This document shows positions 24,859-33,151 of a stretch of 64,000 bases of DNA, piece after piece. Each line of letters begins with the position of its first letter. Position 1 is the stretch's first letter. The position numbers and the translations under genes were made by a program. The DNA is from Streptomyces finlayi (lineage in GTDB: Bacteria; Actinomycetota; Actinomycetes; Streptomycetales; Streptomycetaceae), in assembly GCF_014216315.1 (NCBI RefSeq), contig NZ_CP045702.1:5146001-5210000 (forward strand). The letters run 5' to 3'. The notes beneath the pieces were generated by a model. That model was not told the origin of the DNA. It made no database searches and saw only the letters and a program-made list of their open reading frames with translations.

Positions 24859-25442
24859 ACACCGTCACTGTTCCCGAACCCCGCACCGCGGCGGCCCTGG
24901 CCGCCCGCCGCCGCAAGACCGAAGCCGCCCTTCAGCGCGTCCACCAGGCCATCGCCCGGCTCCGACGCGAGAAAGCCCAGGTCAGCGTCGCCGCCCTCGC
25001 CCGCCGCGCGGACGTCTCGCGCACCTTCCTCTACGACAACGTCGAGGCCAGATCCGCGGTCGCCGCAGCGATGACGCAGGCCGACGAACACCAATCCCGC
25101 GCGCTTGCTGGACAGGACGACGAGCGCGAGGCGACCTGGCGCGAACGCGCCCTGAACGCCGAGGACGCCCTCAGGGCCGCCCACACCGAGATCTTCACCC
25201 AACGCACCCGGATTGGCGAACTCCTCGGCCAGATAGACGACTTGCAAGCTGAGTGGACCGAGGGTGCCATCCAGCGGATTGCCACCGAGAACACCACCCT
25301 CAAACAGCGCGTCCGCCAGCTCACCACCGACAACCGCACCCTCGACGAACGACTCAAGGCCGCCCGTTCGAACCTACGCTTCCAGGACCGGCGCGTCGCC
25401 GACCTTGAAGCTCGCATCGCCGAACCGGTACTGAAGTCCTGA
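24855..25442 (+). CDS. tnpC: TnpC-like DUF6262 coiled-coil protein
   Basis: 195 residues. The N-terminal part is a helix-turn-helix-like QVSVAALARRADVSRTFLYD. The rest is a long coiled coil (AEDALRAAHTEIFTQRTRIG, LKQRVRQLTTDNRTLDERLK). Proteins of this kind end Tn554-like recombinase operons; Tn554 TnpC helps orientation and efficiency of transposition. The ATG overlaps the stop of the large recombinase. Confidence 0.85.
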   Translation: MNTVTVPEPRTAAALAARRRKTEAALQRVHQAIARLRREKAQVSVAALARRADVSRTFLYDNVEARSAVAAAMTQADEHQSRALAGQDDEREATWRERALNAEDALRAAHTEIFTQRTRIGELLGQIDDLQAEWTEGAIQRIATENTTLKQRVRQLTTDNRTLDERLKAARSNLRFQDRRVADLEARIAEPVLKS

Positions 25443-25463
25443 TCCCTCCCGCCCAACCACTTC

Positions 25464-25496
25464 ACGGCCCGTCCACCGTCCCGGTGGACGGGCCGT
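25464..25496 (+). terminator. Terminator of the recombinase operon
   Basis: A 14-bp perfect stem ACGGCCCGTCCACC / GGTGGACGGGCCGT with loop GTCCC, 21 bases after the tnpC stop. Confidence 0.9.
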
Positions 25497-25576
25497 CCCA
25501 TGCGACCACCCAGGCGGGCTACAGCAACGGCCCCAACTCCCCGTCGCGGACATGTAGTCTATGAGTCGTCGCAGTT

Positions 25577-26294
25577 CAGAGCCGGTTCACGAGCTCCTGC
25601 GGTCGGTAAAATCGAGTACAAGCGCGGCACGGATGCCGGCGTGATCAACCAGGGCCTCTATTACCTGTCGTGGCTCACCCGGCACCGGAGTGCCTTCGAC
25701 AGCCTGGTCCGCGACAGGCTCGGAGTGCCGACCGCGGCCCAGGTCCTGTGGAGCGCCCCCCGCCTGATCTGCGTTGCCGGCGACTTCACTCGCTACGACG
25801 CGCACGCTGTGCGCGAGCACCGTCGCAGCATCGACCTGGTCCGCTACCGGTACTACGGCAGCAACCATGTCAGCCTGGAGACGGTGGTCTCCGTCACCGG
25901 CAAGTCGGGCGCGGCGAACCGGCGCACTCGCCGACGGGCGCACATGGACGCGCCGCAGGCGCTCCAGCGGCAGACCGGTGCCATGGCGGAGCTGGCCGTG
26001 GCTGCGGACGAGATGCTCCGCGGCCTGGGAGACGGCATCACGCGAGTTCAGCGCAAGCAGTACGCCGCGTACCAGCGGCTGCGGAATTTCGCCTGTGTCA
26101 TCCCGCCCCAGCAGACCAAGTTGCTCGTCTACCTGAAGGCGGACCCGAAGAGCGTCGATCTCAGGCCCGGATTCACCCGGGACGTGACGGGGCTCGGTCA
26201 CCACGGCACGGGCGACCTGGAGGTGCAGCTGCGCACCGAGCGGGACCTGGAGCGCGCTCAGGACCTGTTCCGGCTGAGCTACGCCGCGGCGTGA
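25577..26294 (+). pseudogene. DUF5655 family protein, C-terminal part (split by transposon)
   Basis: Reads KIEYKRGTDAGVINQGLYYL, then APRLICVAGDFTRYDAHAVR, then the DUF5655 domain (YQRLRNFACVIPPQQTKLLV, GLGHHGTGDLEVQL). It matches and completes the N-terminal part at 18126. A piece of about 15-20 codons between PVH and the APAV segment also seems to be missing, so re-joining would not fully restore the protein. IEYKR is the nuclease-core motif of DUF91-like proteins. Confidence 0.85.
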
Positions 26295-26405
26295 ACCAGT
26301 AATGGCCCCGGGGCCAGGTGCGCTTGCCTGATCAAGTTGTCGTCTGTCGCGATGCGGCCCTTCGATGTGGCGGTCAGGTAGTGGCGGTGGAGCTATAAGT
26401 ATTCC

Positions 26406-26438
26406 GTGGATCCCCGGTTTCGGTAACCGGGGATCCAC
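26406..26438 (-). terminator. Hairpin A at the end of the conjugative region
   Basis: A 14-bp perfect stem (GTGGATCCCCGGTT / AACCGGGGATCCAC) with loop TCGGT, 20 bases after the TAG of the last minus-strand gene. Its central 27 bases are identical to the hairpin at 49,044. There is no T run. 26,295-26,405 contains nothing else I recognise. Confidence 0.8.
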
Positions 26439-26458
26439 CGCTATATTGCCGCCCAGAT

Positions 26459-27082
26459 CTACCGAAGCCCGCCGGACAAGGCGGCGTGAGCGGCCTGCAC
26501 GCTCGTCCAGTAGTGGGCGAACTGTTCCTCGTTCAGCCTCCGCACCGCGTATCCGGCGCATTTGCTGCACCAGCCTGAGCCTGTCCAATAGCCGTATCCC
26601 GGGTCTTGCAGGTAGAGCGGAACGAAATCGTGGAGAGTGAGAAGATCATGCTCAGGGCTCAGCGACTTCTGGTGCACACACACTCCGTGTGACTTTCCTT
26701 CGTAAAGCCCCTGTGGGTTCGTGGCGTACACCTGGAGATTGGCCAGAGGCCCCAACGTCTGATTTCCGACGCTCCTTCCCGTAACTCCGTGACGGTCCAT
26801 GACGAATGGCTGGCCGTCCCGGCTGTGCAGGAACACCCAGAGTGAGAATTGATCCCCGGGGACGAGCGCTGTCAGCGAGGCCATACGCAGCAATCCGTCG
26901 GTGTACCGGTCGGGATCGCGGATTAGGGATGTTTCGCGGAGATCGGCGTCGGGCGGGGCATCGAGCCACTCGTCCGGAATCGGAACGCGCCGGGTTGCTG
27001 GGGCCTGGCTGCCGAAGGCTTCACGGCCGAATTCGACGGTGACTCTGCGGTAGACGCTCTCGGAAGGGTGCGGGAGGGGCAT
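26459..27082 (-). CDS. Hypothetical protein with CxxC
   Basis: 207 residues, soluble, starting MPLPHPSESVYRRVTVEFGR. Contains IRDPDRYTDGLLRMASLTAL, FSLWVFLHSRDGQPFVMDRH, and near the end a WCSKCAGYAVRRLNEEQFAH motif that may bind zinc. I do not recognise the family. It is the last gene of the minus-strand array and is followed by hairpin A. The frame is open upstream, but sequence before 27082 looks non-coding and overlaps the neighbour. Confidence 0.75.
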   Translation of the reverse strand: MPLPHPSESVYRRVTVEFGREAFGSQAPATRRVPIPDEWLDAPPDADLRETSLIRDPDRYTDGLLRMASLTALVPGDQFSLWVFLHSRDGQPFVMDRHGVTGRSVGNQTLGPLANLQVYATNPQGLYEGKSHGVCVHQKSLSPEHDLLTLHDFVPLYLQDPGYGYWTGSGWCSKCAGYAVRRLNEEQFAHYWTSVQAAHAALSGGLR

Positions 27083-27113
27083 GAGTCGATTCTCGCCGAC
27101 TCTGACGTCTGTA

Positions 27114-28520
27114 TCAGCGTGTTCTGGCGGGGGCGGCAGGATGTGGGGCCGGGGCGGGTGACGCACTGCGCGGGCTGCGCTGCCGTCGTGCGGAGGCGAG
27201 CGGCTTTGCGTATCGACCGGCCGCCTCGACGGCGACGTCCTGCAGTACGGAGACGGCGGCGTGCGTCGAAAAGTGCAGGGCCCACTCGGGGGCTTCGGCG
27301 TCGCCCCCGCCCCAGAACGTCCAGACGGGCAGGTCGGACTGCCGGAAGTTTGCCGCGAAGGCATCGAACTGGACGCCTGCGGAGTGATCACTTGGTGCCT
27401 GCCATCGGATGAAGCGGCCGTCGACGCTGTGGTCCCAGTCGGCGTCGAACAACGGACGGGTGGCCTCCCAGACGTTGGCCTCCGAGACCAGGCTGCCGGC
27501 GGTGATCTCGACGGTATCCGCGGAGTCGAGGCTTTCGAGCAGCGTCCGCACGATGTCCACGGGGGCCGTGGCGGTCGCGGTGGCGTGCCACAGGCGCTCG
27601 CCGACCGGGCTCTCGTACGCCGCGATCTTCCACTGGGTGTCGTCAGGGGCGGCTTCGTGAACGAACTCGGCTCGCATGACGAGGGATTCGTGGACTGCGT
27701 GGGTGGTCTCGTCCGACCACGTGCGCCACTTTTCCCACTCTCCGTGCGCTTCGAGAAAGTCGTTCAGGAGTGCTTCGTGGTTGCCAGCCGCGGCAGCGTG
27801 CGCGTCTACGAGCCTGGTCGTCGCCGGTGACGTCGGTGCGTTGGCCGTAGCCGGTAGCGAGGTGCGAGCCTGTTCAGCTTCGGTTTCGGTGCTGGTGGCC
27901 GGCGCCGGGCCGGGGCGTACGGCGTCGCCGTAGAGGCGATCGAACTCGGTTATGGCTTCTACGGGGTTGTCGTACCGCATCGATTCGGTGCGCAGGTGGT
28001 TTTCCCCGTGGAGGTGGATGCTTGGGCCTTCGCGGTAGGTGCCGACGGCGACGGTGGTCCAGCCGTCGTGGGCGTGGGCGTGGATGATCAGGCGTCCGTG
28101 GCGGATGTCGTCGTAGATCTGCTGGGCGTCGTTGGACACCTCGCGGATCTCCTCGCGCGTGCACCAGGGCATGGGGTAGTTGGCCCAGGTCCATTCGGTG
28201 TCGATCTCCTCGCGCAGCTCGGGGGTGATGTCCACGGTGATGTTCTCGGCTCGCAGGGCGCGTGCGGCTTGCTCGGCGTAGTGCGGTTCCTCGCGGTCGA
28301 TGCGCGCCATGACCATCGTCTGTTCGTCCAGCGACTCGAAGCCGTGGATGGTGAGGAGGCCGTGGATGGTACGGGTGGGGCTGCCGGTGATGGTGGCGGT
28401 GACGGCGCTGGAGCGGTCCTGGTACAGGCCGAGGCGGATGTGAGGGGCGGCTTCGGGGTGCGGCAATCTGGTCTCGTTTCGCGGCTCTGGCCGGCGTGGG
28501 TCGGCCGGAGCGGGGGTCAT
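27114..28520 (-). CDS. Hypothetical protein with DUF317-like C-terminal half
   Basis: 468 residues. N-terminal half: IRLGLYQDRSSAVTATITGS, TQTMVMARIDREEPHYAEQA-type alternating helices, then WTTVAVGTYREGPSIHLHGE. The C-terminal half resembles one DUF317 repeat: FIRWQAPSDHSAGVQFDAFA, then WTFWGGGDAEAPEWALHFST. It ends with a proline/alanine tail (APAPHPAAPARTR), a feature shared by many genes of this element. The ATG overlaps the stop of the DnaB-N gene (ATGA). Confidence 0.8.
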   Translation of the reverse strand: MTPAPADPRRPEPRNETRLPHPEAAPHIRLGLYQDRSSAVTATITGSPTRTIHGLLTIHGFESLDEQTMVMARIDREEPHYAEQAARALRAENITVDITPELREEIDTEWTWANYPMPWCTREEIREVSNDAQQIYDDIRHGRLIIHAHAHDGWTTVAVGTYREGPSIHLHGENHLRTESMRYDNPVEAITEFDRLYGDAVRPGPAPATSTETEAEQARTSLPATANAPTSPATTRLVDAHAAAAGNHEALLNDFLEAHGEWEKWRTWSDETTHAVHESLVMRAEFVHEAAPDDTQWKIAAYESPVGERLWHATATATAPVDIVRTLLESLDSADTVEITAGSLVSEANVWEATRPLFDADWDHSVDGRFIRWQAPSDHSAGVQFDAFAANFRQSDLPVWTFWGGGDAEAPEWALHFSTHAAVSVLQDVAVEAAGRYAKPLASARRQRSPRSASPAPAPHPAAPARTR

Positions 28521-29629
28521 CGGAGTGCTCGTGCTGCGGTGGCTCGGAGCGGCGGACCGGCCCGGGAGACGGCCGGGCTGCGCGGGGCACGAGGAGTCGT
28601 CGGTGGTGCGGGGGCGGTGCTGCGCTGCCAGCGGGTGCGCAGGGCAGTGAGGTCGGCCAAGGCACGGCGGCTGCCGGTGATCAGTTGATGCGTCGTGTTG
28701 GCCGGGTCCTCGGCGTAGGTGGCGATCCGCGTGGCGACGTCGCACGCACGGGTGAGCAGGGCGCGTTGAAGAATGCGTTCACCCCAGTATTCGGCTGACC
28801 CGACGGGTGTGGAGACCAGTGCCATCAGGTCACTGGCGGCGAGGTCATCGGCGAGGAGTCCACGGTGCTGGGCTTCCCAGAGCACGGTGACCGGGTCCAC
28901 GGGCTCTGCGCGGTGGACCAGCGAGGTCAGGCACTGCCACAGGGCTGCGTGCAGGGGCTGCGTGAAGTCGTCGGGCTGGAGCCAGCGCATGTCCTTCAGC
29001 GCGGCCGGGTGCGCGGTGGCGGTGGCGAGGAGGAGTCGTTCCTCGTCGAGGGCTTCCTCGCTGCTGCGCGCCGTGGGCTGTGTCGGCATGGCGGTGCGTG
29101 GCAGGGAGCCGGGGTGCGGGGCGAACTGTCCGGAGAGCGTGTCCAGGAACTGCGCGAGGGCGTCGGCCTGGGCCAGGGTGGTGACGGCCCGGTTAGGCAA
29201 GGTGGCGTCGGTCGCGGTCTGGGCTAGGCGTTGGGCGTGCATGAGCAGCGTGCGTCGGGCGTGATCGGATTGGATCATCCGGGCGTACGCGGGCGCGTGC
29301 TGGGGCCACGGGCAGACCTGGACGAGGGTGTGGAGGTAAGAGGCGGTCAGCCCGGGGGCCTGGGGGCGAGCCGCGGCCAGGACGGCGTTGAGCCAGGCGG
29401 GATCGGAGCGGTGGGCCTCCGGATCGGGCAGCGGGACCATGCGCATGGCCTGGAAGAGGGAGCCGTGGGCGTGGTTGCTGAACTGCTCCGCTCCCAGGAC
29501 GCGGATGTCGGGAAGCCGGTGGGGATCCAGAAGGAGCGCCCCGAGCAGGGACTGCTCGGCGTAGTGGACGGGCCGCGGAGAGGGCAGGTCGTCCAGGTCG
29601 TCCTCGTACGGGTCGGTGGATTGGGACAT
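28517..29629 (-). CDS. Tandem DnaB N-terminal-domain protein
   Basis: 370 residues. Two copies of the DnaB helicase N-terminal domain: AEQSLLGALLLDPHRLPDIR (about 25-110) and DEERLLLATATAHPAALKDM followed by QPDDFTQPLHAALWQCL (about 195-275). There is no Walker motif, so it is not a helicase. It is likely a replication accessory factor that contacts the host DnaB or primase. A basic, proline-rich tail follows. It lies directly downstream of the methyltransferase gene (adjacent stop and start). Confidence 0.85.
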   Translation of the reverse strand: MSQSTDPYEDDLDDLPSPRPVHYAEQSLLGALLLDPHRLPDIRVLGAEQFSNHAHGSLFQAMRMVPLPDPEAHRSDPAWLNAVLAAARPQAPGLTASYLHTLVQVCPWPQHAPAYARMIQSDHARRTLLMHAQRLAQTATDATLPNRAVTTLAQADALAQFLDTLSGQFAPHPGSLPRTAMPTQPTARSSEEALDEERLLLATATAHPAALKDMRWLQPDDFTQPLHAALWQCLTSLVHRAEPVDPVTVLWEAQHRGLLADDLAASDLMALVSTPVGSAEYWGERILQRALLTRACDVATRIATYAEDPANTTHQLITGSRRALADLTALRTRWQRSTAPAPPTTPRAPRSPAVSRAGPPLRATAARALR

Positions 29630-30895
29630 CTACGCGGCCAGGGTGAAGTCGTCGGGGTTGAGGGTCTTGCCGAGATGCGGGGCCAGCAGATGGGCGGCGA
29701 GCCGAGGGGGCACCGCGTTGCCGATCTGGCCGAAGACTTGGCCCTTGTTCCCGGCCCAGGGATAGTCGGTGGGGAAGGTCTGCAGGCGGCCGGCTTCCTG
29801 GGCGGTGATCCGGATGGACTCCGGCGCCGGCTGCTCCTCGCCAGAGGTGCTGGGGGCGGCTTCGGCGATCCAGACGCATTCATTGGCGCGATGGCCGAAG
29901 AACAGGGTGCCGGCCGGCTCGTCGGACCGGCGGACGGTCGCGTTGGACTGGTTGTTGCTGCGCAGGGACCATGACCAGCGGTGCGCTTCGCCCGTGAAGG
30001 TGGGGGCCGGCTCGTCGGCCGGCCGGTTCTCCCTGGCTCCGTGCCGAGCCGACCACCCCGCGCCCTCCCGGCGGGACTGCAGGACGAGGGTGCTCTGGGG
30101 CTTCCAGGTTCCGCGGTCGCGGGCGTCGCTGAGGGTCTTGCGGGATCCGGACGGGAAAGGCTCCGGGCCGCCTCCCGGCCCTCCGCCGGCGCACACGGTC
30201 GGCACCGGGCGGTCGGTGGCACCCCAGCCGAGGGCTTCGGCCATGGACACCCACTGGGCGCGGCCCGGCCCGAACAGCGTCTCCGGCTCGGCGACTTTGG
30301 AGTGCGTGGGCGACGGGGGCTCGGCGGTACGGGTGCGGGAGGCGAGCAGGATCGCGCGCCGTCTCGTCTGCGGCACTCCGTAGTCCGCCGCGTTCAGGAT
30401 CCCCGTCCACACCGAGAAGCCCCAGCCGCGCAGGACCGCGGCGTACTGGCGCCAGAGGGGCAGGACGTCGGGCACTTCCTCCATCGCGATCCACTCGGGT
30501 TGGCCGTGCTGGTTGAGGGCGTGCAGGTAGCGCATGGGCTCGGCGGCGAGCAGGGAGCGTTCGTCCTGGCAGGCGGTGAGGAGCTGTTCGCGGGTGTCGC
30601 GGCCGACGGCGAGGTCGGCGAGAGCTTGGTGGACCAGCGGCTGGTCGCGGAGCCCGAGACGTTTTCCGGCCATCGACCATGCCTGGCAGGGCGGGCTGGC
30701 GATGAGGCCGGTGGTCCTTCCGAGGAAGGGCCCCACCGGATACATCGCAACGTCGGTGCGGATAGTCAACTGCCTCGCCGCCGCGCGGGTCTTGCAGGCC
30801 CACGCGTCCCATTCCAGGCCGATGTCGCGTACCCCGAGGAGGGTCAGGGCGTGGCTCCAGCCGCCGGGCCCGGCGAACAGATCGAGCACGATCAC
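29630..30895 (-). CDS. DNA (cytosine-5-)-methyltransferase
   Basis: 421 residues. Motif I VIVLDLFAGPGGWSHAL, motif IV with catalytic Cys IASPPCQAWSMAGKR, motif VI as EEV instead of ENV (WIAMEEVPDVLP), motif VIII QTRRRAILLAS, motif IX QEAGRLQTFP, and motif X GNAVPPRLAAHLL. A variable target-recognition region lies between VIII and IX. No restriction endonuclease is next to it, so it is an orphan enzyme, probably protecting the element from host restriction. The GTG overlaps the PP-loop gene (GTGA). Confidence 0.93.
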   Translation of the reverse strand: MIVLDLFAGPGGWSHALTLLGVRDIGLEWDAWACKTRAAARQLTIRTDVAMYPVGPFLGRTTGLIASPPCQAWSMAGKRLGLRDQPLVHQALADLAVGRDTREQLLTACQDERSLLAAEPMRYLHALNQHGQPEWIAMEEVPDVLPLWRQYAAVLRGWGFSVWTGILNAADYGVPQTRRRAILLASRTRTAEPPSPTHSKVAEPETLFGPGRAQWVSMAEALGWGATDRPVPTVCAGGGPGGGPEPFPSGSRKTLSDARDRGTWKPQSTLVLQSRREGAGWSARHGARENRPADEPAPTFTGEAHRWSWSLRSNNQSNATVRRSDEPAGTLFFGHRANECVWIAEAAPSTSGEEQPAPESIRITAQEAGRLQTFPTDYPWAGNKGQVFGQIGNAVPPRLAAHLLAPHLGKTLNPDDFTLAA

Positions 30896-31824
30896 GTGGC
30901 CAGCCCGAAGTCGTCCCGGGTCAGCGCGTCCGCGTCGCCGCGGCAGGCCCAGGGCGAGCAGCCGTCTGTGACGCCTTCCTCCAGCGTGGCGGGGTCTTCG
31001 TCGTCTCCCAGTTCCTGCTGCATGGCGGCCCATTCGGCGGCGGTGACGTGATCAATGGGAGCGTCGGCCAGGGGCACGCGGGAGCGGTGCAGGAATGCTT
31101 CGCCCAGCAGCGGGTTGCCGCTCGCGTTGGCGCGGGCGTTGCCCTGGCGGATGGCGGCGTCGAAGGCCACCACGTCCGCCCATTCGGCAGGCGAGGTGTC
31201 GCGGATGTGGCGCCACTGTGAGTTGCCGTGGAAGGGGCATCCCAAGCAGCTGCTCTTGGGGGTGTCCGCCAGGTTGAGCGAGGACAGGTAGCGGACGCAA
31301 TCGGTGCGCGACCAGCCCAGGTCGATGAGCGGATGCCGGTTGCGCATGTACTTCACGTCCGCGTCCTTGGCGCGGTGGAACTCGTCGGTCGAGATGCCGA
31401 CCCACTGCTCGACGAACACCTCCCGCGGGATCCGGGCGGGGTAGGGGTAGCCGAGGAGGGCTCTGACCTGCTTCTTTATTGGTTTGATCTTGTATTCGCC
31501 GGTGCACTGCCGTCGGGTCATCCCGGCCTTGCCGTCCTGGTTGAGGATGTAGAGCGGCATGGAGGCGAACCGGTGGTGCGGGTCGAGGGCGTCGTCGCGG
31601 ATGTTGCCGGTGGACACGCACAGGACCGGGATGCCGGCCGGGGCGGCTACCTCACGCTCCAAGCGGTCGAGGTGGTCATAGACGGCGCGGGGCTCCCATC
31701 CGGTGTCGGCGAAGATCGCGTAATCGACCTTGGGAAGGTCGCCTGCGGCGGACAGGGCGAGCAGGGTGCTGGACTGGACTCCGGCGCCGAGGGACAGGGC
31801 GCGGAACTGGGGCTGTTCGGTGAT
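30892..31824 (-). CDS. PAPS reductase-like PP-loop protein (ATC start)
   Basis: 310 residues. The PP-loop appears as FRALSLGAGVQSSTLLALSA, then YAIFADTGWEPRAVYDHLDR, QCTGEYKIKPIKKQVR, and C-terminal CLGCPFHGNSQWRHI (Cys cluster) with GCSPWAC. Phage and plasmid members act as ATP pyrophosphatases in nucleic-acid modification rather than sulfate assimilation. An in-frame TGA at 31861-31863 and the lack of ATG/GTG/TTG before TTG 31662 leave ATC at 31824, six bases after CCAGGA, as the best start; the TTG would remove the PP-loop. It is coupled to the C5 methyltransferase. Confidence 0.85.
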   Translation of the reverse strand: MTEQPQFRALSLGAGVQSSTLLALSAAGDLPKVDYAIFADTGWEPRAVYDHLDRLEREVAAPAGIPVLCVSTGNIRDDALDPHHRFASMPLYILNQDGKAGMTRRQCTGEYKIKPIKKQVRALLGYPYPARIPREVFVEQWVGISTDEFHRAKDADVKYMRNRHPLIDLGWSRTDCVRYLSSLNLADTPKSSCLGCPFHGNSQWRHIRDTSPAEWADVVAFDAAIRQGNARANASGNPLLGEAFLHRSRVPLADAPIDHVTAAEWAAMQQELGDDEDPATLEEGVTDGCSPWACRGDADALTRDDFGLAT

Positions 31825-31860
31825 GGTGGGTCCTGGAGGGCGTGGGGAGCGGTGGGGGTC

Positions 31861-32298
31861 TCAGCGCGACGGCGGTACGGGTACGGCAGGCGGCTGGGGG
31901 TGGTCTCGGCGCAGCGCGTGGCACTGTGCGAGGAGGCCGTCGAGCAGGTCGGCGGCCGAGGCAACGAACTGCTGCGGCGTGGGCCGGAGAACTACAGGCG
32001 GTGATGTCGGGGCGTCGGCTCTGCGGCGCTGGTTCTCGACAGCCCGTGCCAGGGCGGCGGTCAGTTCCGCGCTCGCGTCCTGGGCCGCCTTGGCGGTGCG
32101 TGCCGCACGGTCGAGGCGGAGCAGGTGCGCGGACGAGTCGTGCGACGGCTCCCGCTCCAGGTCGAGGAAGAGGTGGAGCGCGCTGGCCGCGAGTGCCTGT
32201 GCCTCGGTGACCCGGTCGGTCAGGACCTGGGCGCAGTCGATGGGGGCGTGGCGCAGGCAGTGCTGAAGGGCACGTGCGTCGGCCGCGATTCGGTCCAC
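31861..32298 (-). CDS. Small helical hypothetical protein
   Basis: 145 residues from GTG at 32298. All-helical: RVTEAQALAASALHLFLDLE, then HLLRLDRAARTAKAAQDASA. This matches the helical part of the winged-helix paralogues at 34672 (TRAQALANSALDIVTRL) and 37104, but the winged helix is absent here. It has a proline-rich tail. The ribosome site is weak, and an upstream in-frame GTC is possible. Unknown function. Confidence 0.65.
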   Translation of the reverse strand: MDRIAADARALQHCLRHAPIDCAQVLTDRVTEAQALAASALHLFLDLEREPSHDSSAHLLRLDRAARTAKAAQDASAELTAALARAVENQRRRADAPTSPPVVLRPTPQQFVASAADLLDGLLAQCHALRRDHPQPPAVPVPPSR

Positions 32299-32319
32299 AG
32301 CTCGTGGGGGCTGGAGGAC

Positions 32320-33117
32320 TCAGGCATCGGGTGCCGTGCCGATCCCAGTACCCAGCGCGTGGGCGAATGCGGCCGTCACAGCGGCGGCCGGGGCCGGGTC
32401 CGACAGCAGAGCCTGGACGACCGGGGTGCCGATGACGACGGCGTCGACCAGGGGCGCCACGTGGGCCGCGAGGACGGGGCTGGAGATGCCCACCCCGGAG
32501 ACCACGGGCAGCTGGCTTGCGGCGCGCAGCCGCTGGGCGAAGGCATCGAGGGCCGGCAGGTCGAGGGGGCCGCGGTAGCCGGTGGGGCCGGTACTGGCGG
32601 GTGCGTAGAGCCAGCCGGACGCACCGTCGACCGCGGTGCGGAGGTCGGCGTCTGCCGTGGTGCGCGGGACGAGGTGAGGCGCGGACAGACCTGCGGCGCG
32701 GGCGGCGCGGTGCCAGCGGAGCGTTTCATCGCGAGGAAGGTCGACCACCATCATCCCCGCAGCGCCCGCCTCGGCGAACAGGCGAGCCAGGTGTTCGGGG
32801 CCGTGGCGGAGGACGGGTTCCCAGTAGGTCATCACCACCGTCGGACGCAGCGACGCGGCGTGTGCGACGGCACCGACGGTGCGGTCGATGACCTCCCCCT
32901 TGACCAGGGCACGGTGATAGGCGGACCGAATGAGGCGGCCGTCGAGGGCCGGGTTGGCGCAGGGCAGACCGATCTCGAACAGGTCGGCCCCGGCCTGGGC
33001 GAGGCGGTCGAGCTGGCGGCACTGGATATCCGGATGATGAACGCCGGCGGGAACGAACACTCCGAGTGCGCAGCGGGGTTGGGTGAGGACCGTGTGGAGG
33101 CGGGTGGCGGTTGCCAG
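32320..33117 (-). CDS. Tryptophan synthase alpha-like protein without catalytic Asp (CTG start)
   Basis: 265 residues with TIM-barrel TrpA sequence: FVPAGVHHPDIQCRQLDRL, FEIGLPCANPALDGRLIRSA, ASTGPTGYRGPLDLPAL and SGVGISSPVLAAHVAPLVDA. The Glu (FEIG) is kept, but the catalytic Asp of FSDPLADG is Asn (CANPALDG), so indole formation is doubtful. No trpB is nearby. CTG at 33117 follows AAGGA by six bases, with an in-frame TGA just upstream; GTG at 33060 would delete the first strand and helix. It may have been recruited for another role in the element. Confidence 0.85.
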   Translation of the reverse strand: MATATRLHTVLTQPRCALGVFVPAGVHHPDIQCRQLDRLAQAGADLFEIGLPCANPALDGRLIRSAYHRALVKGEVIDRTVGAVAHAASLRPTVVMTYWEPVLRHGPEHLARLFAEAGAAGMMVVDLPRDETLRWHRAARAAGLSAPHLVPRTTADADLRTAVDGASGWLYAPASTGPTGYRGPLDLPALDAFAQRLRAASQLPVVSGVGISSPVLAAHVAPLVDAVVIGTPVVQALLSDPAPAAAVTAAFAHALGTGIGTAPDA

Positions 33118-33151
33118 GGTGTGTCCTTCTCAGTGGAGGCGCTGTCGCAGG

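Larger units (their letters stand above)
18264..25576. mobile_element. Tn554/RIT-like transposon of about 7.3 kb, inserted in the DUF5655 gene
   Basis: It lies between the two halves of a host gene. Imperfect inverted repeats close to both ends: ACTGCGTTGACTC at 18271-18283, and its reverse complement with two differences (GAGTCGTCGCAGT) at 25563-25575. Cargo is three tyrosine-recombinase-like genes and a DUF6262/TnpC-type gene in one coupled plus-strand operon ending in a strong hairpin, plus an IS110 copy. Gene content matches Tn554 (tnpA-tnpB-tnpC) and recombinase-in-trio elements. The exact end bases are inferred. Confidence 0.7.

Noticed and set aside
29630..30895. Restriction-modification system
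   Set aside because: No endonuclease gene lies near the methyltransferase; neighbours are a DnaB-N protein and a PP-loop protein.
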